A stretch of DNA of 64,000 nt from Hygrophila difformis (taxonomy: Eukaryota > Streptophyta > Magnoliopsida > Lamiales > Acanthaceae). The notes below the pieces were generated by a model that saw nothing but the letters and a program-made list of their open reading frames with translations, ran no database searches and was not told the origin of the DNA. Shown piece by piece: positions 10,579 to 21,225 of the stretch. The stretch spans positions 17,161,672-17,225,671 of the forward strand of contig JAOANR010000002.1 in the NCBI GenBank assembly GCA_030278955.1. Direction: 5' to 3'. Each line of letters begins with the position of its first letter. Position 1 is the first letter of the stretch. Made by a program: the position numbers and the translations under genes.

Positions 10579-12484
10579 CAAGTGAAAGTAGCGGACCCTA
10601 TACAGACACACTCCGGAGCCCTAGATAACCCATACGGATACATCTAGGAGTATAGACTCATACTAACACGTAACATAATTTCATTGGCGCCGTTTTGGCC
10701 ACCAAAAAGAGGGGGCGGCCCAACAAGCTCACGCCAAGTGCACTTACCCTCCAAAGTTGGGCATCTAACTCGATCAAAACTTACAAGGTTTCAAAATTCA
10801 CATTTTAACCATTACAAAACATTATTACATTTCCAGAGTCCATAATTTTCATAAAAGAGTAGCAATTGACTCACAATTCATCGAAACACACGAAACCAAA
10901 TTTACCGATAAAACCTTACTGTAGCAGGTTTCAAAATCGCACCAGGAAATATAGTAAAAAATTTTAGAAATTTCTGAACATTTTACAGGTGCTAGGAAAC
11001 ATCAAAATAAGCATTTTTCTTAGAAATACGCTTTATCAAATTCGGACTCTAAATGGCCTAAATAAAATCATTTCAGAAACACCTCTTTCAAAGGGTATAG
11101 GATTTACTGTTCACTCGACCACAGTTCCTTTAAAAATTCATAACAATTCCAAACGTGATCCAAAAATTCTGAAATTTTACAGGGATGAACTAGACACATA
11201 GAGGAACAACTTTCATGGAGACATCGAACATTGAAAACGATCGAAGGTAGGAGCAAATCGGACAACAAAACTGATTACACAATTACACCAAATCTGACAG
11301 CAGGGATTCAGGAAATACCAGATGATTTTTCGATGCTTAAATCATGTTCAAAAATTATGAAAATTTACAGAGACCGTATTCAAGGTGTTAGAAACATTTT
11401 TCATTTAGAAACGTTTTCCCAAAAACGAACGTATCTAAGTGAAAAACGCTGAACAAAAGAAACTATACGGATAAAACCCTAAAAACAGATTTGGCAAGGG
11501 ATGGAAATCGAGTAAGAACTTGATGGATTCTCCACCAAAACCTCTAAAAGTTGATATGCACCACACTAACTTACATATGGTTGGATTAGAGTCGAAATCC
11601 TCCTCCTTGGTTGCTCAAAAATCGACCGAAACAGTCCCCTCGTCCGCAAACTACCAAATGAATCCTATTTTGAGAGTTGTTGGAAGAATACTTGGTGTTA
11701 GGGCTTGATAATCGAATTCAAGGCAAGGTTGGGATAGGAACCTTACCAACTCGTAGGAGAAAGGATTGGAGGTCTTGATCTCGCTCAAAAGAGCCACCAC
11801 TCGAAGCTATCTCTCAAAACTCACCAACTCTCCACTTTGAATCTAATTTTCGGAATGAAGGTTGGTGGAGTGTTTTTGGGGCTGAAAAGGGGTTGGAAAG
11901 GGAGTGTTTAGAATTCCCATGGAAGCCTTGATGATCATAGGAAGTGGTGGAGGGGTTTATGGCAGTCAAGGCTCGAAATTGGAGCCTACCAACCACATTC
12001 ATCCTCTTTGTTCACCCTTGGTTCAATGAATATCTCATTTGTTCATGTATCTAACTTTATCCAACTTTGTAGGGAGTTTAATTCATCCAAAAACCATCCA
12101 AAGGAGTCTCAATACATCTCTTAAGGTCTGGGAATTGAATTTGGATCAATTGGAATCACCAACCTCGGAAAACAAAGTGAGAAACGCGTTGAACGCGTTG
12201 GACTGCCGCCCCTGTAGGGCGGCGCGCCGGTGGCACGCTACCGCGCGGCCACCGCGCGACCACCAGGCTTCGGCCTTTCTTTTTATCTTTTTTAATAATT
12301 CTTATTCCCAAAATCATAATTTTGAGATTATCCGGGTCCGATAGGATAATTCGATGAACTCGTTCCGAGGCGATTGTCCGAAAATATTTTATTCCGCTCT
12401 CTCGGAATTATTTCGGTTTCGATTTTTAAATCCAATTCCCTAATTTCGGATTTAAAACTCGATGTCGATTTCTCGGGTATTACA

Positions 12485-12500
12485 GTCTACCCCCCTTAGA
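12485..12500 (-). other. Polypurine tract of the 9832-12639 element
   Basis: On the minus strand CTAAGGGGGGTAGAC sits directly before the LTR start TGTAATACC, the position and composition of a plus-strand primer. Element V has the related AAGGAGGGTAGAC at the same place. Confidence 0.75.
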
Positions 12501-12639
12501 AATCAACTTTGTCCTCGAAGTTGGGTCGCACTCGGAAAGCAACACCAACATAAACAAGTAGTTTACACGTATAGAAATATTGAGGCTCGAAAATAAAATT
12601 CTTACCTCGATGCATGACGATTCTCTGCGGGGTATCCCA

Positions 12640-13041
12640 ATTAATCAATCAGAACTTTATAAAATAATGTCACAATTCTCAGACATGTCTATTAATGTTC
12701 TAACCTCAAACCATGCTTTTGAGTTACTAAAATCAATAAAAGATCCAAAATTAAGGATGCAAATAATTGATGAAATAAGGACAGAGGATAATACTCCTCA
12801 AAATATTGAAGAAGATCCTTATACAAAATTCTTAAATACAAATAGAACTTATAATATGACAGAAGTTATGAATCAATTAAAAACCAAATACCAAAATAGA
12901 GAGGAAAACGTATCTGTTCAAACCCTTTATAAAGAGATTAATAATTTAAAAGAAGAAATCAAGATACTAAAAGCTAAGAACATTAATAATGAAATTAGAA
13001 TTACTAAATTAGAAAATAATGATGAATTAGATCATAATTAA
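12640..13041 (+). pseudogene. Caulimovirid ORF1, coiled-coil-prone segment
   Basis: Open from the right edge of the insertion to a TAA at 13039-13041. It is rich in Lys, Glu, Asn and Ile; the last ~50 residues (LYKEINNLKEEIKILKAK) show heptad-like spacing of Leu and Ile, suggesting a coiled coil. It lies between the coat and protease regions. The same phase continues open beyond the stop, so this is a point nonsense change. Apparent upstream codons back to 12580 belong to the inserted LTR element, not the virus. Confidence 0.6.
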
Positions 13042-13511
13042 GTATTAGAAATAGGAGAATCAAGTGATAATGATATTTTCAATGAAAACTCCCTTTCTAC
13101 TATTGAAATGGTAATATCCCAAAAATGGTATATTAAAATATCATTATTGATAGATAATCATTACACAAAAACATTAACGGCCCTGTTGATAGTGGTGCAG
13201 ATTTAAATGTTATACAAGAAGGATTAATTCCTACTAGATATTTCAAAAAAATTAGTCATACTTTATGGCATGCTGGTGGTGATAAACTCCAAATACAATA
13301 TAAGCTTCCTAAAGCTTTTGTATGCATTGATAATAAATGTATTGGTCAAAGTTTTATATTAGCAAAGAATATTTCTAATCAAGTAGTACTTGGAACTCCA
13401 TTTTTAAATTGCATTTATCCAATTAAAAAATTCGATAATAGAGGAATAATTGGAACCTATAAAAATGATAATATTTTTCTCGAATTCATAATAGAACCCC
13501 TTACTAGATTT
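13042..13511 (+). pseudogene. Caulimovirid aspartic protease
   Basis: The active-site motif VDSGAD is at 13185-13202, ~55 codons after the previous stop, and a VVLGTPFL-type flap-distal motif (the ILG/LLG analogue) follows at ~13384. Known: retropepsin-like proteases of pararetroviruses cut the ORF1 polyprotein. The phase changes shortly before the active site (~13175), so the frame is broken upstream. About 110 residues of the domain can be followed. Confidence 0.75.
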
Positions 13512-14314
13512 TTGCATAATATTTATGATGATATCAAAGCAATACAAAATCAAATAAATTTCTTAAAACAAGAAATTAGTATTCTATCTATTGATGAACA
13601 ATTGAGTAATCCTAAATTAAAGGAAAAAATTAATTTATTAAAAAACCAATTCTCTTTAGAAATTTTAATGATCACCCTAATGCTTTTTGGGATAGAAAGA
13701 AACATATTGTTTCATTACCTTATGAAGACTCTTTTAATGAAAAAGATATGCCTACAAAGGCTAGACCTTGTCAAATGAATTCAGAATATCTTGAATTATG
13801 TAAAAAAGAAATTGAATCCCTTTTACAGAAAGGATTAATAAGCCCTTCACAATCTTCTTGGTCATGTACCGCATTTTATGTTAATAAACATTCTGAAATG
13901 AAAGAGGCATACCAAGATTGGTTATAAATTATAAACCCCTTAATAAAGTATTAAATGGATTAGACATCCAATTCCTAATAAAAAAAATTTACTTGATAGA
14001 CTCTATGATAGTTTAGTTATTTCTAAATTTGATTTAAAATCAGGATATTGGCAAATTCAAATTAATAAATCTGATAGATATAAAACAACTTTTAATGTTC
14101 CTATTGGACATTATGAATGGAATGTTATGCAATTTGGTCTAAAGAATGCCCCTTCTGAATTTCAAAAAATTATGAATGATATCTTCACTCCTTATAGTAC
14201 TTTTATAATTGTATATATTGATGATATACTAGTGTATTCTAAAACTATTGAAATGCACTTCAAACATTTAAATATGTTTAAATCCATAATAATACAAAAT
14301 GGACTAGTAATTTC
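13512..14314 (+). pseudogene. Caulimovirid reverse transcriptase, N-terminal and catalytic part
   Basis: Seen across shifted phases: a helical linker (13512-13660), then RT core readings with KSGYWQIQI-type and GLKNAPSEFQ motifs near 14040-14160. The catalytic YIDD box is at 14213-14224. A frameshift near 13915 and others break the domain. At 14314 the reading is cut by a solo LTR and resumes at 16090 in the same phase. Known role: conversion of pregenomic RNA to DNA. Confidence 0.8.
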
Positions 14315-16084
14315 TGTAACACTCTGGATTTGATAGCCCAGGCCGGGATGCCACCGCCACACCTCCCTAGCAAGACATGACTTCTTCGAGCTTGCTAGAG
14401 AGATGCAAGGATATGGTTTTTCAGAATTTAAAACATTACAAACATCCCATTATAAATATATATATAGAAAAAATCATTATATAGTATTACAGGCATGAAC
14501 TTAACTTCATTATCTACAACTTCTATTTAGAACTTGAAGTCTAATTCCCGTCGCGTCAGTGGTTAATATTTGGACCAAGTTCGGAACTAAATCTGTCAGC
14601 TTTTATGAGTTCGGTAAGAACGCATATTGGTTCGGTTCGGATTCGGAGGTACAAATCTCGATGGAATTTTATGAAATTTTACAGAGGTATTCATGACTTG
14701 TAGATATACAAATTTCATGTTTAACACAAGTCCTAATTCGGCCTAGATCAGAGATCAAAATGGCTAACAAGATCGAAAGTCAAATCTGACAAAGTTCTAA
14801 GTTCGAAAATATGCAGAAGTGTTTAGATTCGGGTTTCGGGCATCAAACCTTAGCGGAAAATTTATAGCATGTAGATCTATGTCTTAGGAACACTTTTTAT
14901 ATTTTGAGTTTTTCCATTTGAGCATTTTAAAAGGTCTGAAAAATTCGTCCAAAAACACTGCGCGCGTGTAAATCTCTTGTTGACAGATTTTATTAGTTCT
15001 TCGTAGAACTTCGTGTTCGGGTTCAATTTTAGCCACCAAAACTGTAGTAAGGATTAACTTACTTGATATGAGTTCTAAACAGGTCTTGGATCGTCCGGAA
15101 TCTACGGATCGTCACGAACGGATCTCCTCAACACGATTCTTCCTCCTTTGGCCACGAATTGGAATCGGAAGTAGGAATCTAGGGTTGGATCGAATTTTCG
15201 GGTTCGAAAAGATGAACGAAAACTTAACAAATACTTACCAACAATCTGGAATCCTTGAATCCTTGTTCCACACTCTTCCTTGGTCAGATTTCGTCACCGG
15301 AAAGTGGTCGGAAAGCAAGAACTTGGTGGTTTCAGGTTTTGGGAGAAGTTTGGAGAGAATTGAGAGGAGAGGGGCTTCTAGGGTTGCTTTGGACAAAAAT
15401 TATGAGTTCCAAGACCTCAAAATCCGTCCATATACTCCTTCCCTCGACTGGGATTGAGTTACCAATGTCGAGGGTCAAAAATAAGGTAAGAAATCGTCGA
15501 AAAGTGCAAGATGATCGTATCCTGCTCAACCACGCGGCCTTGGCGCGTTATCCATCCAGACCGCACGGCCACCGCGCGGCTCTCGGCAGGGCTGCGTCGT
15601 GGTCCGGGCCGTGCGATCCGTCGGGCCTTTTCTCCTCTCTTTCGGTTTCTATCCTCCTACATTTCCGGGCTCGATTTTTCAGGTCATACTCGGATTATGA
15701 TTCCTATCTTAAATTTATTTCGTCTCAATTTAATTTCGTATTCGAAATCTTGAATCCGTCGAGTTCGAACTCGTCGACCTTTGGTTCGTCGACTTTTGGC
15801 TCCCGTGTAATACTTTATATATTTAAATTATTTCCGACTTCACGAGTTCTTGGAATTAAAATTCTCTTGCTCTTCGAATTTAATTCCATTTCTTTTGGCT
15901 CGGTCCATGGAATATCTTTGGGCTTCCTTTCCCTCTTTTATTCCGTTTTGAATTTTGAATTCATTGGTAATTCATTTTCGAGCAATAATGAATTATTTTC
16001 TTCTTCTCGGAAATATTTCGGCCTTGATCGGATTGAGAAATAAATTTTATTCCTTTGGACGCCGATAAAATCTCAGGTATTACA
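14315..16084 (-). mobile_element. Solo LTR, Ty3-type, inside viral RT
   Basis: 1770 bp running from TGTAACACTCTGG to CTCAGGTATTACA, with perfect 5-bp duplications ATTTC at 14310-14314 and 16085-16089. There is no interior, primer site or second LTR, so it is a solo LTR left by LTR-LTR recombination. In sense (minus) orientation it begins TGTAATACC and ends GTGTTACA, as in element V. It shares V-like passages (for example the GAAATTTTACAGAGGTATTCAT stretch near 14670). A GC-rich part (15530-15640) resembles the GC-rich part of V's LTR. ORFs within it are not real genes. Confidence 0.9.
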
Positions 16085-16089
16085 ATTTC

Positions 16090-17011
16090 TAAACCAAAAA
16101 TGGAATTATTCCAAACAAGAATAAGATTCTTGGACATATAATTGAAAAATGAAATATTATTCCTATAAATAGAAGTATTGGTTTTGCTGATAAATTTCCA
16201 AATGAAATAACTGATAAAACTCAGTTACAAAGATTTTTAGGAAGCCTTAATTATATTGCTCCCTATTATAAAAATCTAATAAAAGACACAACTATCTTAT
16301 ATAATAGATTAAAAAAGAATCCTAAACCATGGTCTAACGACCATACAGAAGCAGTTAAAAGAATTAAATCCAAAGTAAAAACATTATCTTGCTTAATGCT
16401 AAGCAATCTAAATTGGAATAAGATAATTGAAACTAATGCATCAGATATAGGATTTGGAGGAATTTTAACCAAGTAAATTGAGAAACAAAACAGGTATATC
16501 TAGTAAGATTTCACTCAGGAAAATGGAATGAATTTCAAAAGAATTATGCAACTGTAGCTAAAGAAATTTTTGCTATTGTAAAATGTGTTTTGAAATTTCA
16601 AGATGATTTATATAATCAAAAATTTATAATTATGACTGATTGTAATGCGGCTCGATTTATGTTCCAAAAAGATTTTAAACATGAACAAAACAGGTATATC
16701 TAGTAAGATTTCACTCAGGAAAATGGAATGAATTTCAAAAGAATTATGCAAATGTAGCTAAAGAAATTCTTGCTATTGTAAAATGTATTTTGAAATTTCA
16801 AGATGATTTATATAATCAAAAAATTATAATTATGACTGATTGTAATGCGGCTCGATTTATGTTCCAAAAAGATTTTAAACATGATGTTTCTAAGCAAATG
16901 TTTGCTCGTTGGCAGGCTCATTTAGCCTCTTTTAATTTTGATATTATCTATAAAAAAGGGGAAGATAATAATCTCCCATATTTCTTAACCCGAGAATATT
17001 TACAGGAATGA
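16090..17011 (+). pseudogene. Caulimovirid RT C-terminus and RNase H
   Basis: Resumes in frame after the solo LTR. It shows an RT thumb/connection-like segment (LQRFLGSLNYIAPYYK), an RNase H start with an ASDIGFGGIL motif at ~16440, and MTDCNAARFM with the second acidic residue. It ends at the TGA at 17009-17011. The RNase H part contains an exact-register 200-bp tandem duplication which, not being a multiple of three, shifts the frame. TAA/TAG stops also occur at ~16475 and ~16502. Known role: removal of template RNA during reverse transcription. Confidence 0.75.
16484..16883. repeat. 200-bp tandem duplication in RNase H region
   Basis: 16484-16683 and 16684-16883 are copies with a period of exactly 200 bp and only a handful of substitutions. 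Since 200 is not divisible by 3, the second copy is out of phase with the first. The duplication post-dates loss of function or helped cause it. Confidence 0.95.
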
Positions 17012-17406
17012 GCCTCAGAGGCAGAGGATCCTCTTCTTATAGAGGAAGAGGTGGACGTGGAAAAATCTCTGAGATTATATCTCAAAATGGAAAACAAAAG
17101 CTTATATCCATGGATTTATCCCATAATGCTGAATATCAAGAATTCCTTGAATTTAAAAGGAGTCAACAAACTTCTAATGAAGAAGTTGAAAATCCTTCAT
17201 ACGCCAAAATAGTTGGTGATGAAGATTCGGAATCTAGTACTACTGAATTTTCAAAAAATGAATATAAAGAAATTATATTTCTTTTAGAAGAAAAAGATCT
17301 TAAATGGAAAGAGGATCCAAAGGTGAAGGAACGGTTGAACAATGGATGTAGCTTGACAGGGGGAAGTATATTTTTTCTATCTGTTCTGGTGTGGGAGCCA
17401 GTCTGA
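17008..17406 (+). CDS. Caulimovirid ORF2, function unknown
   Basis: The ATG at 17008 overlaps the stop of the RNase H ORF as ATGA, typical of coupled termination-reinitiation. The N-terminus is Arg/Gly-rich (RGRGSSSYRGRGGRGK), an RGG-type nucleic-acid-binding composition. An acidic, Ser/Glu-rich middle follows. From ~17330 the sequence loses viral character, and the last ~25 codons are probably read into flanking DNA. Known: some florendoviruses have a second ORF of unknown function at this position. Length (132 codons) is therefore an upper estimate. Confidence 0.6.
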   Translation: MSLRGRGSSSYRGRGGRGKISEIISQNGKQKLISMDLSHNAEYQEFLEFKRSQQTSNEEVENPSYAKIVGDEDSESSTTEFSKNEYKEIIFLLEEKDLKWKEDPKVKERLNNGCSLTGGSIFFLSVLVWEPV

Positions 17407-17559
17407 TATTCATTGCCTCGGGACTTTGTTGTTTTCCATTCAAGTGAGAATAAAAGCTACAGTTATTCTCAAAAAAAAAAAAAACTCCGGAGGGATTGAG
17501 GCGGGGCTGAGCAGACGGCAATCAAATGCTACTACAAAGGAGTTGTACGGGTAATGTCT
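17330..17559 (+). other. AATAAA + A14 tract: possible polyadenylated 3' end
   Basis: AATAAA at 17449-17454 is followed 16 bp later by 14 consecutive A (17471-17484), after which composition changes abruptly to GC-rich DNA. This is the signature of a reverse-transcribed polyadenylated RNA end, either the viral transcript or an unrelated retroposed 3' UTR. I could not find a matching target duplication. Confidence 0.4.
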
Positions 17560-18465
17560 TGTAACACCCCCATTTTCCCTAAGGATGCAGCGGAAGAAAA
17601 GAGCGGGAACAATGGGTGGGGTGTTACCGCCACGTATTCCGGGCTGCCCGAAATACGCTAAGGCTAGCATAAATAATTGCAGAAAATCGGAATTGAATGT
17701 ATATGCTAACCACGTTCCGGACAAGCTAGCATATAACTCACATAGAAACTTATATACAGTGAAAAGTATAAAATAAACTTCATAAAAATGTTTGGTATAG
17801 CGTAACCAAACGGAGGACTGCATTCCTCAAAGCGCGCAATAACAATAATGGAGTAAATCCATGGATGTTTTATTTCATAAAAAGGGGTTGTCTATTTCAT
17901 ACTCAGAAAATACTGTTAAACGCATAATGCATTGTTTGAAACAGTAGGGCACCATATTTTCATAAATGGGATAAAACCCAAATATTTTGTTTATGCTCGA
18001 TAAATTACTATCTATGCCAAGTAATAGCTTTTTATCCCAAAAAAGGGGGTTTTAAAATATACATTTTCATAAATAATACCCCAAATCGTGCCCGTGCAGA
18101 TGATGCCTTGCAGATCTCAAAACCTGAAAGGAAATGGTGACAAGTGTAGAGTCAGCGAAAACAATCGTTGAGTAAGTAGACGTTTACTCCCGGAGGAGAT
18201 AGGGTAACGGAAACAATTTAAAGACAACAGTTATGATAATGGTATGCTAAAACGAGAATTAATTTAAGCACAGACGAAATCCATATAAATCTAATCCCGG
18301 GAGAAGAAAAATATGACACTATGTGTTACCTGGAAATAAAATTCTCAGCCAACATGATGTGCAGGTTCCCTGTTGTAGGGCCCAGGTCTCACATACATTC
18401 AAGGATTGTGGTTGAGGTAAGAAATTCCCTCAGACCACGCGGAATCGAGAAATGGCATCGGGCTG

Positions 18466-18561
18466 ATTTCCATCAGTCCTCGTAAGTCGTGTATTACAGG
18501 CAAACGGCGGAGGATTTACATCAGTTCCCGTAAGTCGTGTAACACAGGCAAACGGCGGAGG
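18466..18561. repeat. 48-bp tandem duplication
   Basis: Two copies (18466-18513, 18514-18561) each end with CAGGCAAACGGCGGAGG and contain CGTAAGTCGTGTA; they differ at about five positions. Confidence 0.9.
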
Positions 18562-19658
18562 TGGCAGCAGCGACCCAAAACTTGGACCCAACCCCGTAAC
18601 AATGCGCGCTCAAAAATCCATAGGACATTGAGAATAATTGCAAGTATTGTAAAGCACAGTAAAATGGCATACCAATAATCCAAAAGCAGTAGGGTGCTAT
18701 AAGCATAAATTTAAAAGTAATAAAAATGGTTTTCTTGAATTTTATGCTTAAGCTAAATAATTTTTGGGCTTACTCCAAAGAGTAAAAATCTACTTACCGT
18801 CAACGTAGACTGGATGGATGAGACACACGCGTAGGCTACGAGCAGATAATCCTTTGCAGCTATTTCACTCGGCTCACTATGGCAGACAATTGTTCCAAAC
18901 ACTGGTCTATCCGGAGCTCTCTTACAAACTACTTACCTATTCCTTTCTTTTATTGAATTCTAAAAATTTGGAAGAGCACTTAATGGATTGAAGAAGAACG
19001 GAGGAAGAAGATGAAGGTAGAAAACGAAGGAAGAAGAAAGGAAAGGAATTAAGTGGTGGGGATGAGTTAAGGTCGTTAGTGGGGAGCTTTAAATAGGTGG
19101 AAATGCATCTTTCATTTATCCGGATAAACAATGGCTCATTCAACTCAATTGTAATACCTCAGAGATCTTAGTTAATTTCTATCAATCAGTCTCCTTGTCT
19201 TTTCTAAGCAATACCTCCCCCATTTACATTTCTCACGCCACCCCCCCTTGTGTCCTCTTGAGCATTTCTTTGTTCTCTTCCTCTTCCTCCTCTTACCCGC
19301 ACACTACAGCCCTTCCTCCATCATGTTTTTGTGTTGATTACTTTCACTCAAACCTATCTCCTCAATTGTCCCTTCCTCACAGCTTCTTGCTTCCTTCCAT
19401 GGAGACACGGTCGCGGCTCTCCGGCGAGATTAGATGGGCGGCGACGGTGATAGGGCAGCGGCGCAAAGACGGCGACTTGACCGGCGGCGTGGCGACGGGA
19501 CACGACCCGTCTATCCTCTCTAGTTCAGTCTCTGTCCGCCTATTCTTCTTTTTTCTTTGATTTCAATTTTTTTCTGATTTTGGTGGTTGTTTGGTGTTGA
19601 AATTTTAGGGAAGAAGGGATTTGGTGGCGGCGGATCCATGGCGAGGAGGAGGCGGTGG

Positions 19659-19663
19659 GATTA
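19659..19663. repeat. Target-site duplication GATTA of element W
   Basis: GATTA is present immediately left of W (19659-19663) and immediately right of it (63736-63740). The left W edge has a one-base ambiguity (A at 19664 before TG). Confidence 0.75.
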
Positions 19664-20997
19664 ATGCAGTAGATCGAAACTTGTTTAGTGACAATATCCG
19701 GATTAGTTTTGTCTAAATTTTAGGGTTAGGCAAAATGATGATTAGGAGGATAGGGCTGTGAAGATTGATGAAGAACAAGAACACACACAAAAGGATTATT
19801 ATGATATAAGAAGATGAGACTAAGTTGTAAAATAAATGATAATGAAACTTATGAATGAAGGGGACCCGAACTTGCCAAGGGAAGTGAGTCAAGCTCAAGA
19901 CAAATGCCTTCCTTCAAGTGCATCGTTCATTGACAATCCATCGAGCAAGTTTCCAACTTGATGGCGTGAGGAAAATGAACATAAGTTCAAGACAAACATG
20001 GATGAGGGAGAACACTTTTGAAAGAGTGCTCTCGGTTGTGAACTTTGAAAATATGAGAATTGATTCAATATTAAGCAAAGTTGTTTACAAATGAAGGGGG
20101 AGGTCATATATATAGGCCAAGCCCCTTGGGAAACAAGAGAAATGAAAAATACATAAAAAATGGTCTAATTCGGTTTAGGGGGAATCAATTCGGTCTATGG
20201 TGTAAACCGAATTGGTATGGCCTAGATCGAATTGGCACCAAACCTATCTATTACAAAAGAGAAAGGGGTGCCAATTCGGTTTAGACCGAATTGGTCATAA
20301 GACTGAATTGGACACTTACAAACATTACAAGTAATAATAATAATAATAACAGTCAGAGGGCAATTCGGTTTATGTGGTGCAATTCTGTTTAAACCGAATT
20401 GGCCAATAGACCGAATTGGGAACTTAGAAAAAAATATTACTGACTGATGCGATATAGGCAATTCGGTCTAGACTGAATTGGGTTATACCGAATTGAGAGG
20501 GTGGGTAATTTTTCTAAGGCATGGGGGCAATTCGGTTTAGGCCAATTCGGTCTAGACCGAATTGGCTATTTCGAATTGGCTAGACCGAATTGGTCTCAAT
20601 GCCTTAGCCAAATTTCACACGTTCTTATTTTCTATACTATTACAAAATATGTCCGACGTCCAGTGGTGGTTTCGGCTGCTTTCCGGCCACTTTTCCGACG
20701 AACTCCGTTTTGGGCCTGTTCATGCTTGTTGGGCTTTCCTTGTGCATCCTAAGGCCTTCTTCCATCTTTATTTAAATCCGATGTGAGGAATCCATATTAA
20801 TGGATTCTGAGCTTGTCCGGTCTTGATCTATCCGGATCATTATTTGCAGTTTTTGGGATTCCTGGGGTTCTAGATTATCTGCTTCCTGCAAGAAAAATTT
20901 ATACATTGCATCAGAAAATTTCTTGGCCTTTTGTTTGGACACTGGCCCTTCGGGGATTATTGGAATAACTAATCCATTGGTTCTGGCGACTACGCCA
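19664..20997 (-). repeat. W 3' LTR
   Basis: Matches 62371-63735 throughout. In sense orientation it begins TGGCGTAGTCGCC right after the polypurine tract and ends CGATCTACTGCA. A TATA-like stretch (CATATATATA, 20105-20114) marks the promoter, so the palindromic words at ~20165-20600 are in U3. It contains the last ~75 codons of pol. The (TAA)n run at ~20331-20348 is shorter than in the 5' LTR copy. Confidence 0.9.
20165..20600. repeat. AATTCGGTC palindrome cluster in W U3
   Basis: More than ten half-sites of AATTCGGT(C/T) and its complement, many joined as perfect inverted repeats. The fullest has 11-bp arms CAATTCGGTCT followed directly by the reverse complement (~20526-20572 region). Spacers vary and the half-site is constant. 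The same cluster is in the 5' LTR (62876-63330) and a smaller one is in the 5' leader (61550-61800). Confidence 0.85.
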
Positions 20998-21010
20998 TCC
21001 CCACCCCCTT
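20998..21010 (-). other. W polypurine tract
   Basis: Minus strand AAGGGGGTGGGGA lies immediately upstream of the LTR start TGGCG. It is the plus-strand DNA primer site and is simultaneously coding. Confidence 0.85.
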
Positions 21011-21225
21011 GGGAAGGTTGAGACATCAACCGATCAGAATCCAACTCATCATCTCTTTCGAAAAGAGATAAATCAGCAACATTGAAAGTCGGATTAATAT
21101 TAAAGTCATCAGGAAGCTCAATCCGATAGGCATTGTCATTGATTTTCTCTAGGATTTTTTAAGGTCCTGTCCCACGAGATGCAAGTTTGCCATGTGTTTG
21201 TGCAGGAAAACGTTCTTTTCTCATG

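Larger units (their letters stand above)
9832..12639 (-). mobile_element. Rearranged LTR element inserted in the caulimovirid
   Basis: Seen: the insertion opens TGTAACACCCCGG and reaches GGTATTACA at 12484, the reverse complement of a Ty3-type LTR of 2653 bp (TGTAATACC...GGGGTGTTACA). It is followed by a polypurine tract and ~140 bp of interior matching the end of element V's interior (CAACTTCGAGGAC then GTAGAC before the LTR). The insertion stops at 12639 with GGTATCCCA, a poor match to the expected LTR end GGTATTACA, next to a 5-bp target duplication. Inferred: a minus-strand insertion whose interior and almost all of the 5' LTR were removed by illegitimate recombination, leaving 3' LTR plus a stub. 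No coding capacity. It carries the T-arm-like hairpin array. Confidence 0.8.
7081..17406 (+). mobile_element. Endogenous caulimovirid (Florendovirus-like), decayed
   Basis: Seen in order on the plus strand: movement-protein-like ORF, central region, coat-like region with a CCHC knuckle, coiled-coil-prone segment, aspartic protease (VDSGAD), RT (YIDD), RNase H, then a small ORF2 whose ATG overlaps the previous stop as ATGA. No integrase or LTRs are present. Known: this gene order is that of plant pararetroviruses (Caulimoviridae). A large ORF1 followed by a small ORF2 matches the florendoviruses, which exist as old integrations in many angiosperm genomes. Breaks: the N-terminus of the movement protein seems missing, and there are several frameshifts and stops. 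Two LTR insertions (9832-12639, 14315-16084) and an internal 200-bp duplication interrupt it further. Without the insertions about 5.7 kb of viral sequence remains. The copy is non-functional. Confidence 0.85.
17560..19663 (-). mobile_element. LTR-like repeat U, left part (interrupted by W)
   Basis: Begins TGTAACACCCCCATTTTCCC, the reverse complement of an LTR end like those at 9832 and 14315, so a minus-strand LTR is likely. A TATA-like word on the minus strand lies near 19090 (TATTTAAAG). Beyond 19150 (TGTAATACCTCAGAG) the sequence turns pyrimidine-rich and then CpG-rich, and W is inserted at 19664. The same CpG-rich sequence resumes at 63741. The right end is outside the window, and there may be two elements here rather than one. 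No coding domain was found. Confidence 0.45.

Noticed and set aside
12580..12639. First ~20 codons of ORF 12580-13041 as viral N-terminus
   Set aside because: They belong to the inserted LTR element; the viral reading begins at the target duplication (12640).
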